From contig NC_064678.1 of NCBI RefSeq assembly GCF_023278565.1, positions 6,200,001 to 6,264,000 on the forward strand: 64,000 nt of DNA, in the 5' to 3' direction. This document shows, piece by piece, positions 36,597-53,700 of the stretch. Position numbers and translations under genes: made by a program. The first letter of the stretch is position 1; each line of letters opens with the position of its first letter. Source of the DNA: Colletotrichum lupini. Its lineage: Eukaryota; Ascomycota; Sordariomycetes; Glomerellales; Glomerellaceae. The notes under the pieces were generated by a model, which did not search any database, was not told where the DNA came from, and saw only the letters and a program-made list of their open reading frames with translations.

Positions 36597-38456
36597 GATG
36601 ATTTTTGCCTTCTCTCCGAACAAAAGCAGACTGAAGAAAATGATCAAAGAAAGAAAGGAGGAGAGTTCGTGCTCAACTGATTTGCTTGATTCAGCAGAAC
36701 CCAAGCGCTGGCATCTGGACCTACCTTCTTATAGACAGTCCACGAAGTAACTACGGCAGACAGCCTTGCCACAGAAAATCGTCGGGAGAACTCTTCGAAG
36801 CTTCCCAACACGTTCCGAATCACGACTTGGGTGCCTAGAGCGAGGGAAGGCCGTAGATGCACGACGTGGGGGACAAGTCGTCTCGTCAAATTTTCACATC
36901 ACCCTTGAGATGACTGCAGCACCGCAGTCAAAGCACATGCAGATGTACGGTGCCACCCTGAACTCGCGGCAAGGAATCCCAAGACATGTCATGAGATGGT
37001 CTTGTGGCCCCTTCCAGATGTTGTGTCCTGCGGCGGATTTCCACCGACTTGCCGCTCGGCCTGACGAATCAAGTCTCGGGACTTGAGTGACTGCGACTCG
37101 ACGATTATCATTTGTGGCCGAGTCAAAGTTAGCTAGAAGAATCCAACCGCTCTTCCCGAACCGTCACCTCCGTCAGCAGCTCGTTCAGTCGGACTGCTGT
37201 AACTAATGAATTGGATTGAGACATGCTTGACGTTGAAGTCCTACCGAGGCTTGGTGCGCGTGTAACAAAACTATACCCTACTAGCACCTATAGTAATTGT
37301 CAATCGTTCGGGGCAATTCGATGCTGTGTCGGAGTCTAGCCTCTAGGACTAGACATAAACCCTCCGAACAACCGACAAGGGCTCTTGTGTGGACTGCTTG
37401 TTGCTGCCTAGACGACGTCGAAATAGGTATAGTGGATCAAGGGGATACAAAACATTCCCCTCATTTGTAATTCGCCTTGCTGCGGCAGAATTTTCAAGAC
37501 ATCCGTAGGGCAGAAACACGGTCAGACGTCCACGGCGAAGATGCATAGTTCGCAAGGTTGGCAAACCAAATGTCCAATTAACTCTGAGCGAGGCTTGAGA
37601 ACACAAAGCGTCCCCGGCGGAGTTCGGGGACTCCAGCTGCAAGAGGGAGGTGGGAAGTCATCACGCCCGCCCGGAAGATGGGGCCGGTGTTCATGGAATC
37701 GACTCAAGGGTCTTTTGCCAAGCAGTATAGTGGCGCGTTTGCGAACAAGGGTTCAGCTTACTGTCTGTGCAAATGAACTTCGACAGAAACTCAGAAAAGT
37801 GCAGACATAGAGGTTGAGGATGGTTCAACAAGGTTGACGAAGTGTTCTACTTTAGGTATGTCATTACGTACAAGATTTTGGTTGCTTACTGGCTTCGCCG
37901 CTTCACGTGGGTGGTTCTATTGGCCGCTTTGCGAATTGATGCCGCATACGGCATTCCGGATGGATCTTGTGAGATTGCGCCTTATATCTGACAGGATACG
38001 CGACCTAGGCTGGCCGGCGAGCTAATGCACACCGTTAGTGACGTGACGGGCCGACCCCTACTTCGCAGACCTTGCGGCTTCGCGGTTGCTGGACTCCTCT
38101 TTTTGCTTATTTCTTGTGTAAAACCCTGGTGTCCTACCTTTCAAGGACGACTTTCGTTGACTCTCTCTCATTGGTGAGGTTGGTCTGGGGGAAGGTTATC
38201 GTCAGAGTCAGGGGCCTTTGCCTTCCATCGCGTGGAGGTGAAAATTTTGCTATTTCTGCTTTTAGCTACTCTTGTACCAAGCAAAGTCCTTTCCCGCGAT
38301 TGGAAGTGCCTTTGAGAAGGTTCTCGTCTTCCCCTCTCTTGTCGGCCTACATACAACATCTATCCAAGAACTCGAATCGAGGCCATAGATTGCCAATTCC
38401 TTGCTGAATATCTGGCCCAGACAAGGATTCCCACAATTGCCCGCCTGCCCACCAGC
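36597..38456. other. Intergenic region, 1.9 kb, divergent promoters
   Basis: It separates the start codons of the oxidase/formyltransferase gene (minus) and the MFS gene (plus), so both promoters lie here. Base composition is ordinary. Several short frames occur but none has a recognisable motif. No repeat or RNA gene was seen. Confidence 0.45.
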
Positions 38457-40040
38457 ATGGCAAATCCACAAGAAGTTGACCCGCCCGACTGGAGGGGACC
38501 AGATGACCCAGACTGTCCATACAACTGGCCGTTGTGGAAGCGCATCTACAGCACCAGTATTCCAGCTTTTCTTTGTGTTAACGTGTAAGCGCAACCCTCT
38601 CAGAAGACAACTCGAAGGCTCTGACTTAAATTTACTCGCCCAGGTCATTCGCCTCTTCCGTCTACACCTCTGGCGCCAACGATGTGTCGGAAAAGTTTGG
38701 AGTGTCACATACTGCGTCTCTCCTCGGCCTTTCCCTCTTCCTCTGGGCCCTCGGTCTTGGTGCCATCATAGCCGCACCCGTGAGTGAATACTATGGCCGC
38801 AGGATCGTCTATCTCAGCACCGTCCCAGTCTTTGGACTATTCATCCTGGGCTCGGGACTGGCACAGAACTTCACGACACTGATTGCGTGTCGCTTCTTCG
38901 CCGGCTTCTTTGGTAGTGCCGTTGTTTCCGTCGGTGGCGGGACGAACGCCGATCTATGGCCACCCGCACTGGCGGGATTCGTCTATCCTTTCTACTTTGT
39001 ATCTCCATTCCTCGGACCGGCTTTTGGTAAGAAATTATCTCGCTGTTCTCTTATGAATTCGTCTTTAACGGTCAAGTCTAGGGCCTGTTATCGGCGGCTT
39101 TCTGGCTGAGGAGAAGGACTTTCGGTGGCTTGAATGGGTCGTCCTCTTCATGGTGGCCTTCAACTATATCTATGCCCTTCCACAATTCGAGACATACAAG
39201 AAGACTATCCTCCAGAAACGTATGCGTGCTGAGAAGCAGTCCGATGCGCCTCAAGCTCATTCGCCAAAGGTCGCCCTCCCTTCGAGTGCAATCATCCAAC
39301 GTATCGTCCTCAAACCTTTCAAGATGCTCTTTGTCGAGTCCATCGTGCTCTTCATGACCATCTATATGGCATTCAACTTCGCTGTCTTTTACAGCTTTTT
39401 TGCAGCCTTTCCCTACGTTTTTGGGGGCCACTACGGCTTCACCCCAGGGCAGCAAGGTCTCACTTTCATCTCTATCGCGCTAGGCTGCGTCATTGGCTTC
39501 TTAGCTGTGGTCTACATCGACCGCAAGACCTACCCTGCGCTAGAGGCGAAATATGGAGTCGGCGCGGTGCCCCCAGAGTATCGCCTCTACGGTGCTATGG
39601 TCGGCTGCGCGCTCAATCCGGCCAGCCTGTTCTGGTTCGGGTGGACAGCCGACAAGAGTATCTACTGGCTCAGTCCAGTCATTGCGTCTGTGCCGTTTGC
39701 CGTGGGCAACATTATGGTCTATAGCAGCGGCGCGCTGTACATCATGAACTCCTATGGTTCGTTGCATGGCGCGAGCGCTCTCAGTGCTAACAGCCTTCTG
39801 AGGTATGCGGGCGGAGGTGCGTTTCCGCTGTTCACGGTGCAAATGTTCTCCTCCATGGGGATCGGGTGGGCGAGCAGTCTGTTAGGCTTTGTCTCGGTAG
39901 TTTTGGTGCCAGTACCATGGGTGCTATACAAGTACGGGAGCAGAATTAGGGCTCATAGTCAGTATATCACGATTAAGGAGCCAACGTCTGGCAACCAGAC
40001 TTCTTTGGAGGAGATGACAAGCGAAGACACAGAGAGTTGA
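38457..40040 (+). CDS. MFS transporter, DHA1 drug:H+ antiporter type
   Basis: Exons 38457-38584, 38644-39026 and 39082-40040 give 489 residues. Both introns have GTAAG donors and AG acceptors and preserve phase. The N-terminus reads DPDCPYNWPLWKR, the usual entry motif of fungal DHA1 (TPO/bicyclomycin-like) exporters. Features include APVSEYYGRR (loop 2-3 motif), FFAGFFGSAVVSVGGGTNADLW (helix 4/5 region), SPFLGPAFGPVIGGFL (antiporter motif C region) and a large cytoplasmic loop with basic residues. About 12 membrane segments can be counted. The family exports small molecules such as polyamines, drugs and fungal metabolites across the plasma membrane. It is divergent from the FAD-oxidase/formyltransferase fusion and followed by a glutamine amidotransferase, so it may export a product of those enzymes; that is inference. 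Confidence 0.88.
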
Positions 40041-40527
40041 TGACCCGGCGGTAATCGGGCGAAGAAAGCTTGGGAAATGATAGACTCGCGCCGAAGTGAC
40101 ACTGAGACGGCCGTGAAGCTCCAGGCTGTCAGGATGCATGATTCAAAATTAGAATGAGATGGGCAGCTTCAGTCAGCAACGGCCACATAACTAGCTTCCG
40201 GGAAGACATTCGCATAGGAAGGGACCCGTATTCGTTAACGAATCCCTGTGAAAAAGCGTGATAAATTCGCGCCCCCACGATGGAGGCGATGTAATGTTGC
40301 CTATTGTGTCAGGCGGAAGCAGAATCGTGGAGCCAGTTTAGCCCTACGGCTGTCGAGTCAAGTCACCTGGGGGTTCCAGGTATCTCATCTCGAAGAGTAG
40401 ATTTATAAGTCAGTGGCGCTTCTCACATGAGTTTGCCCTTGTGATAGACCATCTCACACTTCTTGACGCTTCAACTTCCTTGCAAAGACGAGTCATTCTC
40501 ATTAGGCCATTGTAAGCACTGCATACA
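40041..40527. other. Intergenic region upstream of the amidotransferase gene
   Basis: 487 bp between co-oriented genes, holding the MFS 3' end and the amidotransferase promoter, with a tttataag TATA-like motif near 40400. Nothing else was seen. Confidence 0.4.
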
Positions 40528-41408
40528 ATGGGCTCCATCCCGACTCCTGGCCAGGTCCGACTGGCTATCCTCGTTACCGATGAGCCGCTGCCTAGCGTAT
40601 CGGCCAAGCTAGGCCGCTTCGACACCATCTTCACGACACTTCTCAAAAATTCATGCGAAAGCCTTGACCCACCACAGACACTGGAGTCTCAGCTGGCGCT
40701 AACTTCGTACAACGTGGTGGCTGAAGACGGTGTGGATGCCGCTTACCCCGAGCCTGAGGATGTCGATGCCGTGCTCATCACAGGATCTCGGCATTCGGCT
40801 TATGCTGACGATGAATGGATGGTGAGGCTGACGGCTTTCACCCGGATGCTTCTGGATGAGGGCCGTGTTCGCGTCATTGGTGTTTGCTTCGGGCACCAGA
40901 TCGTTGCTCGCGCCCTTGGTGCACAGGTTGCCCGGTCCCCCGGAGGTTGGGAGCTGTCTGTCACGGAGCTGGAGTTGACAGACGAGGGCAAAAAGGTGTT
41001 TGGGTCTGAGAGCCTGGTACGTCCATTCCCTCACTCAAATATGAATGTGGATGAAATCCGTTGTGTCCCCAAATCCCCGGATCCCAAGCTATGCTGACCA
41101 TGGGGTATTGCAATCATCAGAGCATCTATCAGACACATCGCGATGCAGTTCTCGGCCTGCCTTCTGGTGTCACATTATTAGCCCACACCAAGCAATGCCC
41201 AATTCAAGCCCTGTATGTCCCTCGGAGGTTCATCACAGTGCAGGGCCACCCTGAGTTCTCCCCTTTCATGATGAGCGAAATGTTGCAGATCCGCCATCAG
41301 GCCGGCATTATTCCGGAAGAGCCTTTCAAGGACGCCATGTCAAGGTACTCGGATGCTCACGATGGTGTTTCCATTGGGCGAAGTTTTCTACGCTTCTTGA
41401 GGGAGTGA
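40528..41408 (+). CDS. Class I glutamine amidotransferase-like protein
   Basis: Two exons, 40528-41016 and 41121-41408, give 258 residues. The intron begins GTACGT, has a CTGAC branch-like motif near 41094 and ends in TCATCAG. The protein is a stand-alone triad amidotransferase. The nucleophile elbow is GVCFGHQ (C120), and the histidine and glutamate lie in QGHPEFSP (H206, E208). The oxyanion-side motif is VLITGSRHSAY near residue 82. This matches fungal proteins often named GMP-synthase-like or copper/iron-regulated glutamine amidotransferase. Such proteins hydrolyse glutamine or gamma-glutamyl compounds, usually in the cytosol. The true substrate is not known for most members. With its neighbours it could supply ammonia or remove a gamma-glutamyl group in a small pathway, but the sequence does not prove this. 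Confidence 0.88.
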
Positions 41409-41678
41409 TGGAAAATCTTTTCTATAAGCCAGTCGTATGTTAATCATACAACATCCACGTCTGCAGAGATCGTTTAGCACAGGGGCCTAGTGAGACGGAC
41501 ATGCTAGGCCGACGCAAGGTACAGGCTCGTTGCGGACATTCATAGAAATAGTGAATTATGACTATAGTCGTTCATCCTACAAGCGAAAGGAAACATCCAT
41601 CATTCGTATCGTGACTCTCTACACTCCTCGTATTATATACTCGTCCACTACAAATGACGAAACTCCTCCTTTGCCTAT

Positions 41679-44557
41679 TCAAAGGCACTGGGAGTACCAT
41701 TGATTTGCGACGGTGCAAGTGTACGGCGACACGCACTGCGTAGGACCAGTCCACCCTTGTCCTCCGCACTGCCCGTACTGCGGAGCCAGGTTCGTCGCCG
41801 TAGCCGCGGGCGCGGAGCTAGTCGAAGTTCGGACCGTGGTCGAAGTAGTCAAGGTAGAAGATCTAGCAGAGGAAGTCGAGGAGGTCACAGCGGCCGTGGA
41901 GCTTGAAGCCCTACTAGTTGATGTCGGCGCGACAGTGGTCGCGCCACCACCGGAGGAAGCAATAGCGCCAGAGGCGTAAAATGCACCGCGTCCGTTGGTA
42001 CCGACGTAGACCAGGTTCTCCTCGTTACCGGAGCCGGCAAGCTTGGCGCTGTCGATGGCGCCGAAGCTCTGAGTGCCCTGGAGGTCCGTCCAGGAGGCGC
42101 CAAGGTCGGCGCTGCCATAGAGTCTGCGGCCTGCGGAGCCGGTGCCAAAGGCGTAGAGGTTCCAGTTGGTACCGGAGCCCTTTCCGAGAGCGATCTTGTT
42201 TGTGTTGGTCAGCGCGGTGGATACCTGGGTGAAGGTGACGCCATAATCGGTGCTGTGGAAGATTCCAACGTCGGTTGAGACCCAGACGTCGCCGGCGTTG
42301 GCCGGGTGGGCTTCGACGTGGCGGATTCCGGTGGCGGAGCCGAAGGAGCCGGAGGTGGCGAATGTTGCGCCGAGGTTGGTGGAGCGATAGAAGTTGGAGC
42401 CGGAGGCGCCGTAGAAGACGGTGTTGTTCCTCTTGTCGCTGGCGATGATGGCGCCGGCTGGTATGCTGGAGACGACGGCGAGAGAGCCTTGGTTCTGGCT
42501 CCTCTGCACTCCGAGAGTTGCAGTCGACCAAAGAATCGTGTCGGCGTCGGCGGAGTACGCGACTGTGCCGCCGTACTGCGTCGTGCCGGCGGCGCAGTTG
42601 ATGTTCCAGGAGGCGCCGCCGTCGGTGCTTACTGCCAGTTGCTGAGTTCCTGCGGTGTTGCCGACGCGAACGACGTTGGCGACCTTGTTACCGGCGTAAT
42701 CAACGCCAACAGAGCTAGCCCACATGGGAGTAGTCCAAGTGGTCTGGGGCGATGTATCGAGGTTGCTCTTTGCCTTGAAAGTGAATCCGTTGTTGTCGTA
42801 GTTGGCAACCAAGAGTTCTGAGCCCCCCGGGGCGCTAGCAAGTTCCTGGATAGACATCTCCTCGATGCCATCTGCGAGGGACTGGATGTTAACCTTGGCG
42901 CCTGTATCCCAGTTGGTAAGGTCATGACCACCAAAAATGGTCAGACCAGTTCCCCAAAGCCAGTGGTTCGAGTCGAGAGGATCAATCTCAAGGGACTCAA
43001 TCATCCAGCCCAGATCTTTGGTATCGACGTCGAGGAAGTTGGTTTTGATCCAAGGAGCCTACTTCCAGTCAGAATAAGAGCTCTTCCGAATGCATGCATC
43101 TATGACGGTTCAATCGAAGTCACTCTTACCTTGGGGCTGGTTTGAGCATAACTGATGTTTTGATTGCCGTCGGTACCCCATGTCCAGATCTTCTTCCATG
43201 TGGCACCAGAATCAGTTGATCTGAACAGTTGCGCATCCGGCCACCAGCTGTTGAGAGTGGCAACGACAAGGGTCCCGGGCTTTTGCATGTCAAGACCAAG
43301 TCCACCTTGACAAAGTCAGCAAATAACCTCCAATAACCTGCCGCCAATGACTCTGGAGTTCGACAACTCAGGCCCAAAGGAAATGGGGGCTTACCGAAAC
43401 CAAAGTACAGGTCGGAGCCTGGCGCGACAGGGGTAATGTCCTTCCAAGTGCTGGCAGTGAGGTCGTATCTCCAAACGGAACCTGAAGTACCGTCATAAGG
43501 ACCAGTACCGTCCGAGTACGTGAGGTAGAGAGCCTATTCCCCGTCATTAAATGGCTGTCAGTCGTTCGGGGAGTGTTTTATCACCTACCTTCTCTGTAGG
43601 CTGAATCCTTCCCTTATGGGGGAAGTATCTGCCGGGCTGGCCGGCAACTGCCGACCAAGTTGAGCCAGCGTCGTTAGAGACGTAAACGGATGAAGTGGTG
43701 TTCTCTGCAACACCAACAAAGATCCTAGAAGTAGCTCCGCTGAGAGCGGCTGAAGTAGAATCGAAAGTAACAAAGTTGATACCCTGGATGTCGCCGCTGT
43801 ACTCGTTGTCAGCAGGTCCGGCACGGAAAGTGCCGACTGCGGTGAAGGAGGAGACCTTGGAGAAGCTTGTGCCTGAGAAGTGATTGAACGTCAATCATAT
43901 GCGCATCGAACTAGATGTTTTTGAATGGACTTGCCTCCGTTGGTACTCTTGTAGAGTCCATTACCACTTCGGGCACCAAAGTAGATGATGTTGGAGTTCT
44001 TGGGGTCTACTGCAAGACGCTCGCCATTTCCTCTTCCAGGCATGTTGCCTCCGACCTATTCGGTTGTCAGTGCTTGCAATTGATGAAAGTGGAAGCAACT
44101 CTCACCTTGAAAGGCAGGTCAGTGAAGGACCAGGTCGCGCCCTTGTCGGAGCTACGGGCAATTTGTCCATTATTTGGGTCCCTAGGATCTACGTCAATAC
44201 AGTCAAGCATTTGAGAACGATGCAATGTGCATACCAGCTGTTGGTATACATGCCGACGGCGATGAAGACCTTGTTCGGGTCCTGGGGATCCAGCGCAAGA
44301 GCATCGACACCCCACCGGTTCCAGTGAGAATCATCAGCAAAACCGTTGGCGTCGGTCACCGGAGTCCACGAGTCGTCGGCATTGAGGCGATACAGCCCGC
44401 CAATGTCGGTCCTAGCATACGCTACGCCCTTTGTTGTGGGATGGAATTGAATCGAAGGAACGAATCCTCCACCGCCGCCAATCTTGACATTCTTCCAGGT
44501 GAAAGCCGCCTGGAGCGGAGCCGCGAGGGCCGCCAGGAGGAGGTTAGCGTACTTCAT
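41679..44557 (-). CDS. Secreted GH74 xyloglucanase with C-terminal CBM1
   Basis: Seven exons, read from 44557: 44557-44235, 44181-44106, 44055-43935, 43872-43589, 43533-43395, 43305-43130 and 43058-41679. They total 832 residues with all phases consistent. The third intron (43934-43873) begins with GC, in the context GAG|GCAAGT. A signal peptide occupies residues 1-18 (cleavage after LQA-A). The mature protein has the repeated bladed pattern of the two-propeller GH74 fold. The usual catalytic aspartates are found in [11 protein letters not shown] (D51) and in [12 protein letters not shown] serine/threonine linker then leads to a CBM1 with the [15 protein letters not shown] motif and four conserved cysteines at the C-terminus. 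GH74 enzymes cleave the beta-1,4-glucan backbone of xyloglucan outside the cell. The gene lies beside a sugar permease and a GH2 beta-galactosidase, which fits xyloglucan use. Confidence 0.93.
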
Positions 44558-45958
44558 CCTGAGCCAAAGACTTCTTGTCTTTAAAGGACGACTTGTCGAC
44601 GGATGAGAGGCGGGCAGTGAAGTCACCTCTGGATCTATACCGGCAGGTGATATAGGATCTTGTGGGGATGTAACAGAAAAGGAGCAAGATCGACGAGGGC
44701 GTGGTTCACGCCGGGGCTATAAATGAATGAGTGCCTCTTCCCCATCAACATACCGTCGGATCGCCGGCATCCTAAAGAAACGTATCGGGCCACAAGGCAC
44801 ACTGACAATAAGGTCGACATCAAGAAGCCGGGCAAGACCATCGTGACTCCGCGCCGGAAATGAGACGAGTCAAGACTACAGCTCCCCAAATTCCATCAAT
44901 CAACTCTCCAAAGCCATGGCCAAGTCAAATGAGGTTGCGGCCCTAAGCTTCCCGACAAGCCGGCCGCACTACTCCCGTTTACCGTTGAAGGAAGGAAAGC
45001 TTCCGCTTGGAGGTCCACGAAAGAGGGGCCACTGGGAGCACATAGTAGACGAGCTCATTCGTACACGCAGGTCCCAGGAACAACGTACATGGCCAAGTAT
45101 TCCCCCCATTCTCTCGGCCCAAGATCGTGATTACCCAAAGAGGAAATCGAGGCCTGTCATCCGGGTCATCACATGATGGTTTCCACCCTCCCTCTGTGGG
45201 ATGACCGCGGTCTGCGATTACCGTCATGGCGTGATGCAAGACAGACAGCTGGTCCCTTGGACTTGGTTCTTGACACCCCCAGAAAGCCGTCAGGGACGCG
45301 TCCCGTCGTTTCCGTGAAGTCGGCTCGCCCACGTTAGCCGCGGTGGACCGGCAAACTTATTTGGCTCTTTGGCGATGGGGGTCTGCAGACTGCACGACGG
45401 ACGGGCCAAGTCCCAAGATTCGGATCCCAGAGGATCTGCTTTCCCCATGGGCGCAATGTGAAGAGCATGGGACCTGGCCAGAAGCGGGAAGCGGTAGATG
45501 GCTGAGTTGAGAAGAGATGAATTTGGAAGAACGACGAGGGTAGTTCGCCCAGACGGCGGGAATGGGGGCATTCGATTGGCGGAGCCCCGTCGGGAATGCG
45601 TGGTGGTGGGGTGGCATGGCTCGGCGTAACATTCATACCAAGTCTGGTACGGAGCGAGTGCAGTGACGAGAGTCAGTTTCTCCAAAAATTGAACGATACA
45701 ACGGAGTCTCCAAATCAATATTATTCATCAATCCCACCAGAAGCGGGATATGAAAAGGATTTGTTATATAAATTAGGGGGTATCGTGGAAGAAGCGTCGA
45801 GAATAAGTACCTAAGTTGGGAGGTAGCCCAGTGTCTCTATGCTCTCCGTCATCTCTTTTCTTCCTTCCATTATCTCGTCTCTCATTTCATCCCTTCTTTA
45901 TTTCTTTCAATGATCAAGTGACCGGATGGACTATGTATAGTTCTCAGGGCATTGTCAC
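44558..45958. other. Intergenic region, 1.4 kb, upstream of GH74
   Basis: This contains the GH74 promoter and the 3' flank of the sugar permease. CreA-like hexamers occur at 44662-44667 (GTGGGG) and 44711-44716 (CCGGGG). These are degenerate motifs, so this is weak evidence. No coding or repeat signal was seen. Confidence 0.4.
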
Positions 45959-47962
45959 TTAGATACCAGAAGTGGTCGCACCGACGTTGACGACATTACC
46001 AGCCTCATCGACAGCAACCTTTGTCTTCTTGGTTGACTCTTTCCTCGGGTTGGGCGCCTCAAAGATGGACTTGAGCTCTTCCAGCGTCTTGCCAGCCGTT
46101 TCAACAAAGAAGAAGTAGATGATTGCCATTTCAATGCACTAAATTCGTCAGCAACCGTCACAGCCAATGTCAAAAAGTGTTGGTATGAACTTACAATCCA
46201 GGCAATGTACACAAGATACAACTTCCACGCAATCTTCTCCATACCGACGGAGATACCGTAGGTGTTGATCATGATAGCGACATTAAGGAATAGGAAGGAA
46301 ATTCCAGATCCCTTGGCGCGGGTGCGGTTCTCGAGACACTCGACAGCATACAGCGTCTGAAGCGGCGTAAAACCCCAGGCGAAGCAGATACCAAAGACGT
46401 AGATGGAGACAATGACGCCGTACGAGAGGTTCTTGTGGTTAGCCGACTCGGCGGTGAAGGCCGTGAGCATGATGTATGAGGCGAGCGAGCCGGCCAAGCC
46501 AGCCAGCATCATGAAGCGCCGGCCAAGCTTGTCGAGGAGGGTCGCGCCCCAGATAGCAGCGATCATAGAGAAGATGGGGTTGATGGCGTTGAGGAGGAGT
46601 TGGGTGTTGTCGTCGGTGATACCGGCTTGCTTGAACATCTCGGGCATGAAGTAGGATACGACGTTGTTTCCGCTATGATGAGAGCATAGTCAGTTAAATG
46701 GCCAAACGTTGCAAAGTTCGCTGGTAAAAGGGTATTACTTACGACCACTGGCCGATGAAGGCCATGGCAATAACCATGAAGAGTCTGTATCGGCGGGCCT
46801 TAGTATTGAAGAGCTCCTTCATCTGCCACCAGGGGTTCTCGTCGGTAGTCGAGTGATGATCCTCAATGATCTCGCGGTACTGGAGCTGCACGACGGGGGA
46901 GTTTACGTCGCCGTCACCGTGGTACTTGGCCAGGATCGCGAGCGCCTCCTCTGCGCGGTCCTTCGAGATGAGCCATCTAGGACTTTCGGGGAAGAACATG
47001 ATGAATATCATGACTACTCCAGGCATAGCGGCCTGCACGACGGTGGGGATTCGCCACGCCCAGCTTGTCTTGATGTGGTGGTTCGATCCGTACTATCGTG
47101 GTCAGTTAGGATGTTTGGCCGCCATGGCACATAGTGGTGATACTCACGGTAGTCCAACCGGCCAAAATGTTTCCAAGCCACCAAAAGTTGTTGTAGAGAC
47201 CAGCCATGGTTCCACGGGCGGAAGGATGCGCCAGCTCGACGACGTAAGCAGGTCCAGCAGCAGAAGCGACTATGGAATGTTAGAGATCTGGATTCGCGTG
47301 ATTGCTGGTGAGAAGGAGGGCGACATACGAGAAGCTCCAAAGCCGAGAACAAATCGGCCTGCCACGAACTGTCCCAGGTGTTGGGCAGGTGCTTGGATAG
47401 CGGTGCCGATGAGAACAATGAAGCAGCCGATGAAGATGCACCATCTTCGACCCCAGCCATCTGCGATCATGCCGCAGAATGGGAAACTGCAAATTTGGCC
47501 GACTTGGTAGATCATGAAGACGATACCAGTTGTGGAACCGGCGCTCGAAAGTCCGAAGGTCTCTTGATAGGGTGGCATGGCGTTGATCGCTCCCATGAGG
47601 GACGAGTCTTGAGAAATATCGTTAGCTGATAAACGTACATCCGATCAACTGCGTGGTGTGTAAACTCACCGAAGCCGTTCATGGTTGACACCTGATGGAT
47701 AGCATATTCATTAGCTCATCTCAACCAACATTGTAGGTTCAGAAAGTCTTACAAGATAGCCGATCGCCATGATGCCGTACAACTTGATCATATTGGGCGA
47801 CCACCAGTTCACTTGCTGCTCCGCCGTAGCGGCAGCCAACGCGACGGAGGCGGCATTGATCTCCTTCACTTCGCCGACGGCGGCCTTTTCATCGTACGCG
47901 GGTGGCTCATTGTCGTGTTCGACCACCGCCTGGCCCTTGAATTCGTCTTCGAGTTTTGCCAT
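45959..47962 (-). CDS. MFS sugar porter, lactose/galactoside permease type
   Basis: Seven exons, read from 47962: 47962-47753, 47691-47670 (22 nt), 47607-47329, 47269-47148, 47092-46743, 46672-46195 and 46138-45959. They encode 546 residues and all junctions keep phase. The N-terminal 65 residues are cytoplasmic and acidic. Sugar-porter signatures follow: [13 protein letters not shown] in helix 1, DGWGRRW in loop 2-3, [12 protein letters not shown] after helix 6, [11 protein letters not shown] in loop 8-9 and [12 protein letters not shown] at the C-terminus. About 12 membrane helices are visible. The closest character is that of the fungal lactose permease group (LAC12-like), with [17 protein letters not shown] late in the protein. 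The expected job is proton-coupled uptake of lactose or related beta-galactosides at the plasma membrane. Divergence from the GH2 beta-galactosidase gene supports this. Uptake of cellodextrin or xyloglucan fragments cannot be excluded. Confidence 0.9.
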
Positions 47963-53544
<5,582 letters not shown>

Positions 53545-53700
53545 TCGTGGGATCAATATATATGTAGCTTAAAGTTGAGACTGACATGAAATTGTAAAAT
53601 ATGTTCCTTCACTTTGCTGAGATATTCCAATTTCTGGGATGATCAACGTCATGTTACCGTATTCCCTGTACCCTTTCCACCAGACCTATCCCCTCCCGTA

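Noticed and set aside
36597..36704. Longer N-terminus for the oxidase/formyltransferase fusion
   Set aside because: The frame is open, but the upstream start would be a TTG. The first ATG at 36596 is the sensible start.
37349..37642. Short minus-strand frame in the 36.6-38.4 kb intergenic region
   Set aside because: Several overlapping frames of similar length on both strands and no motif, so it is not distinguishable from chance.
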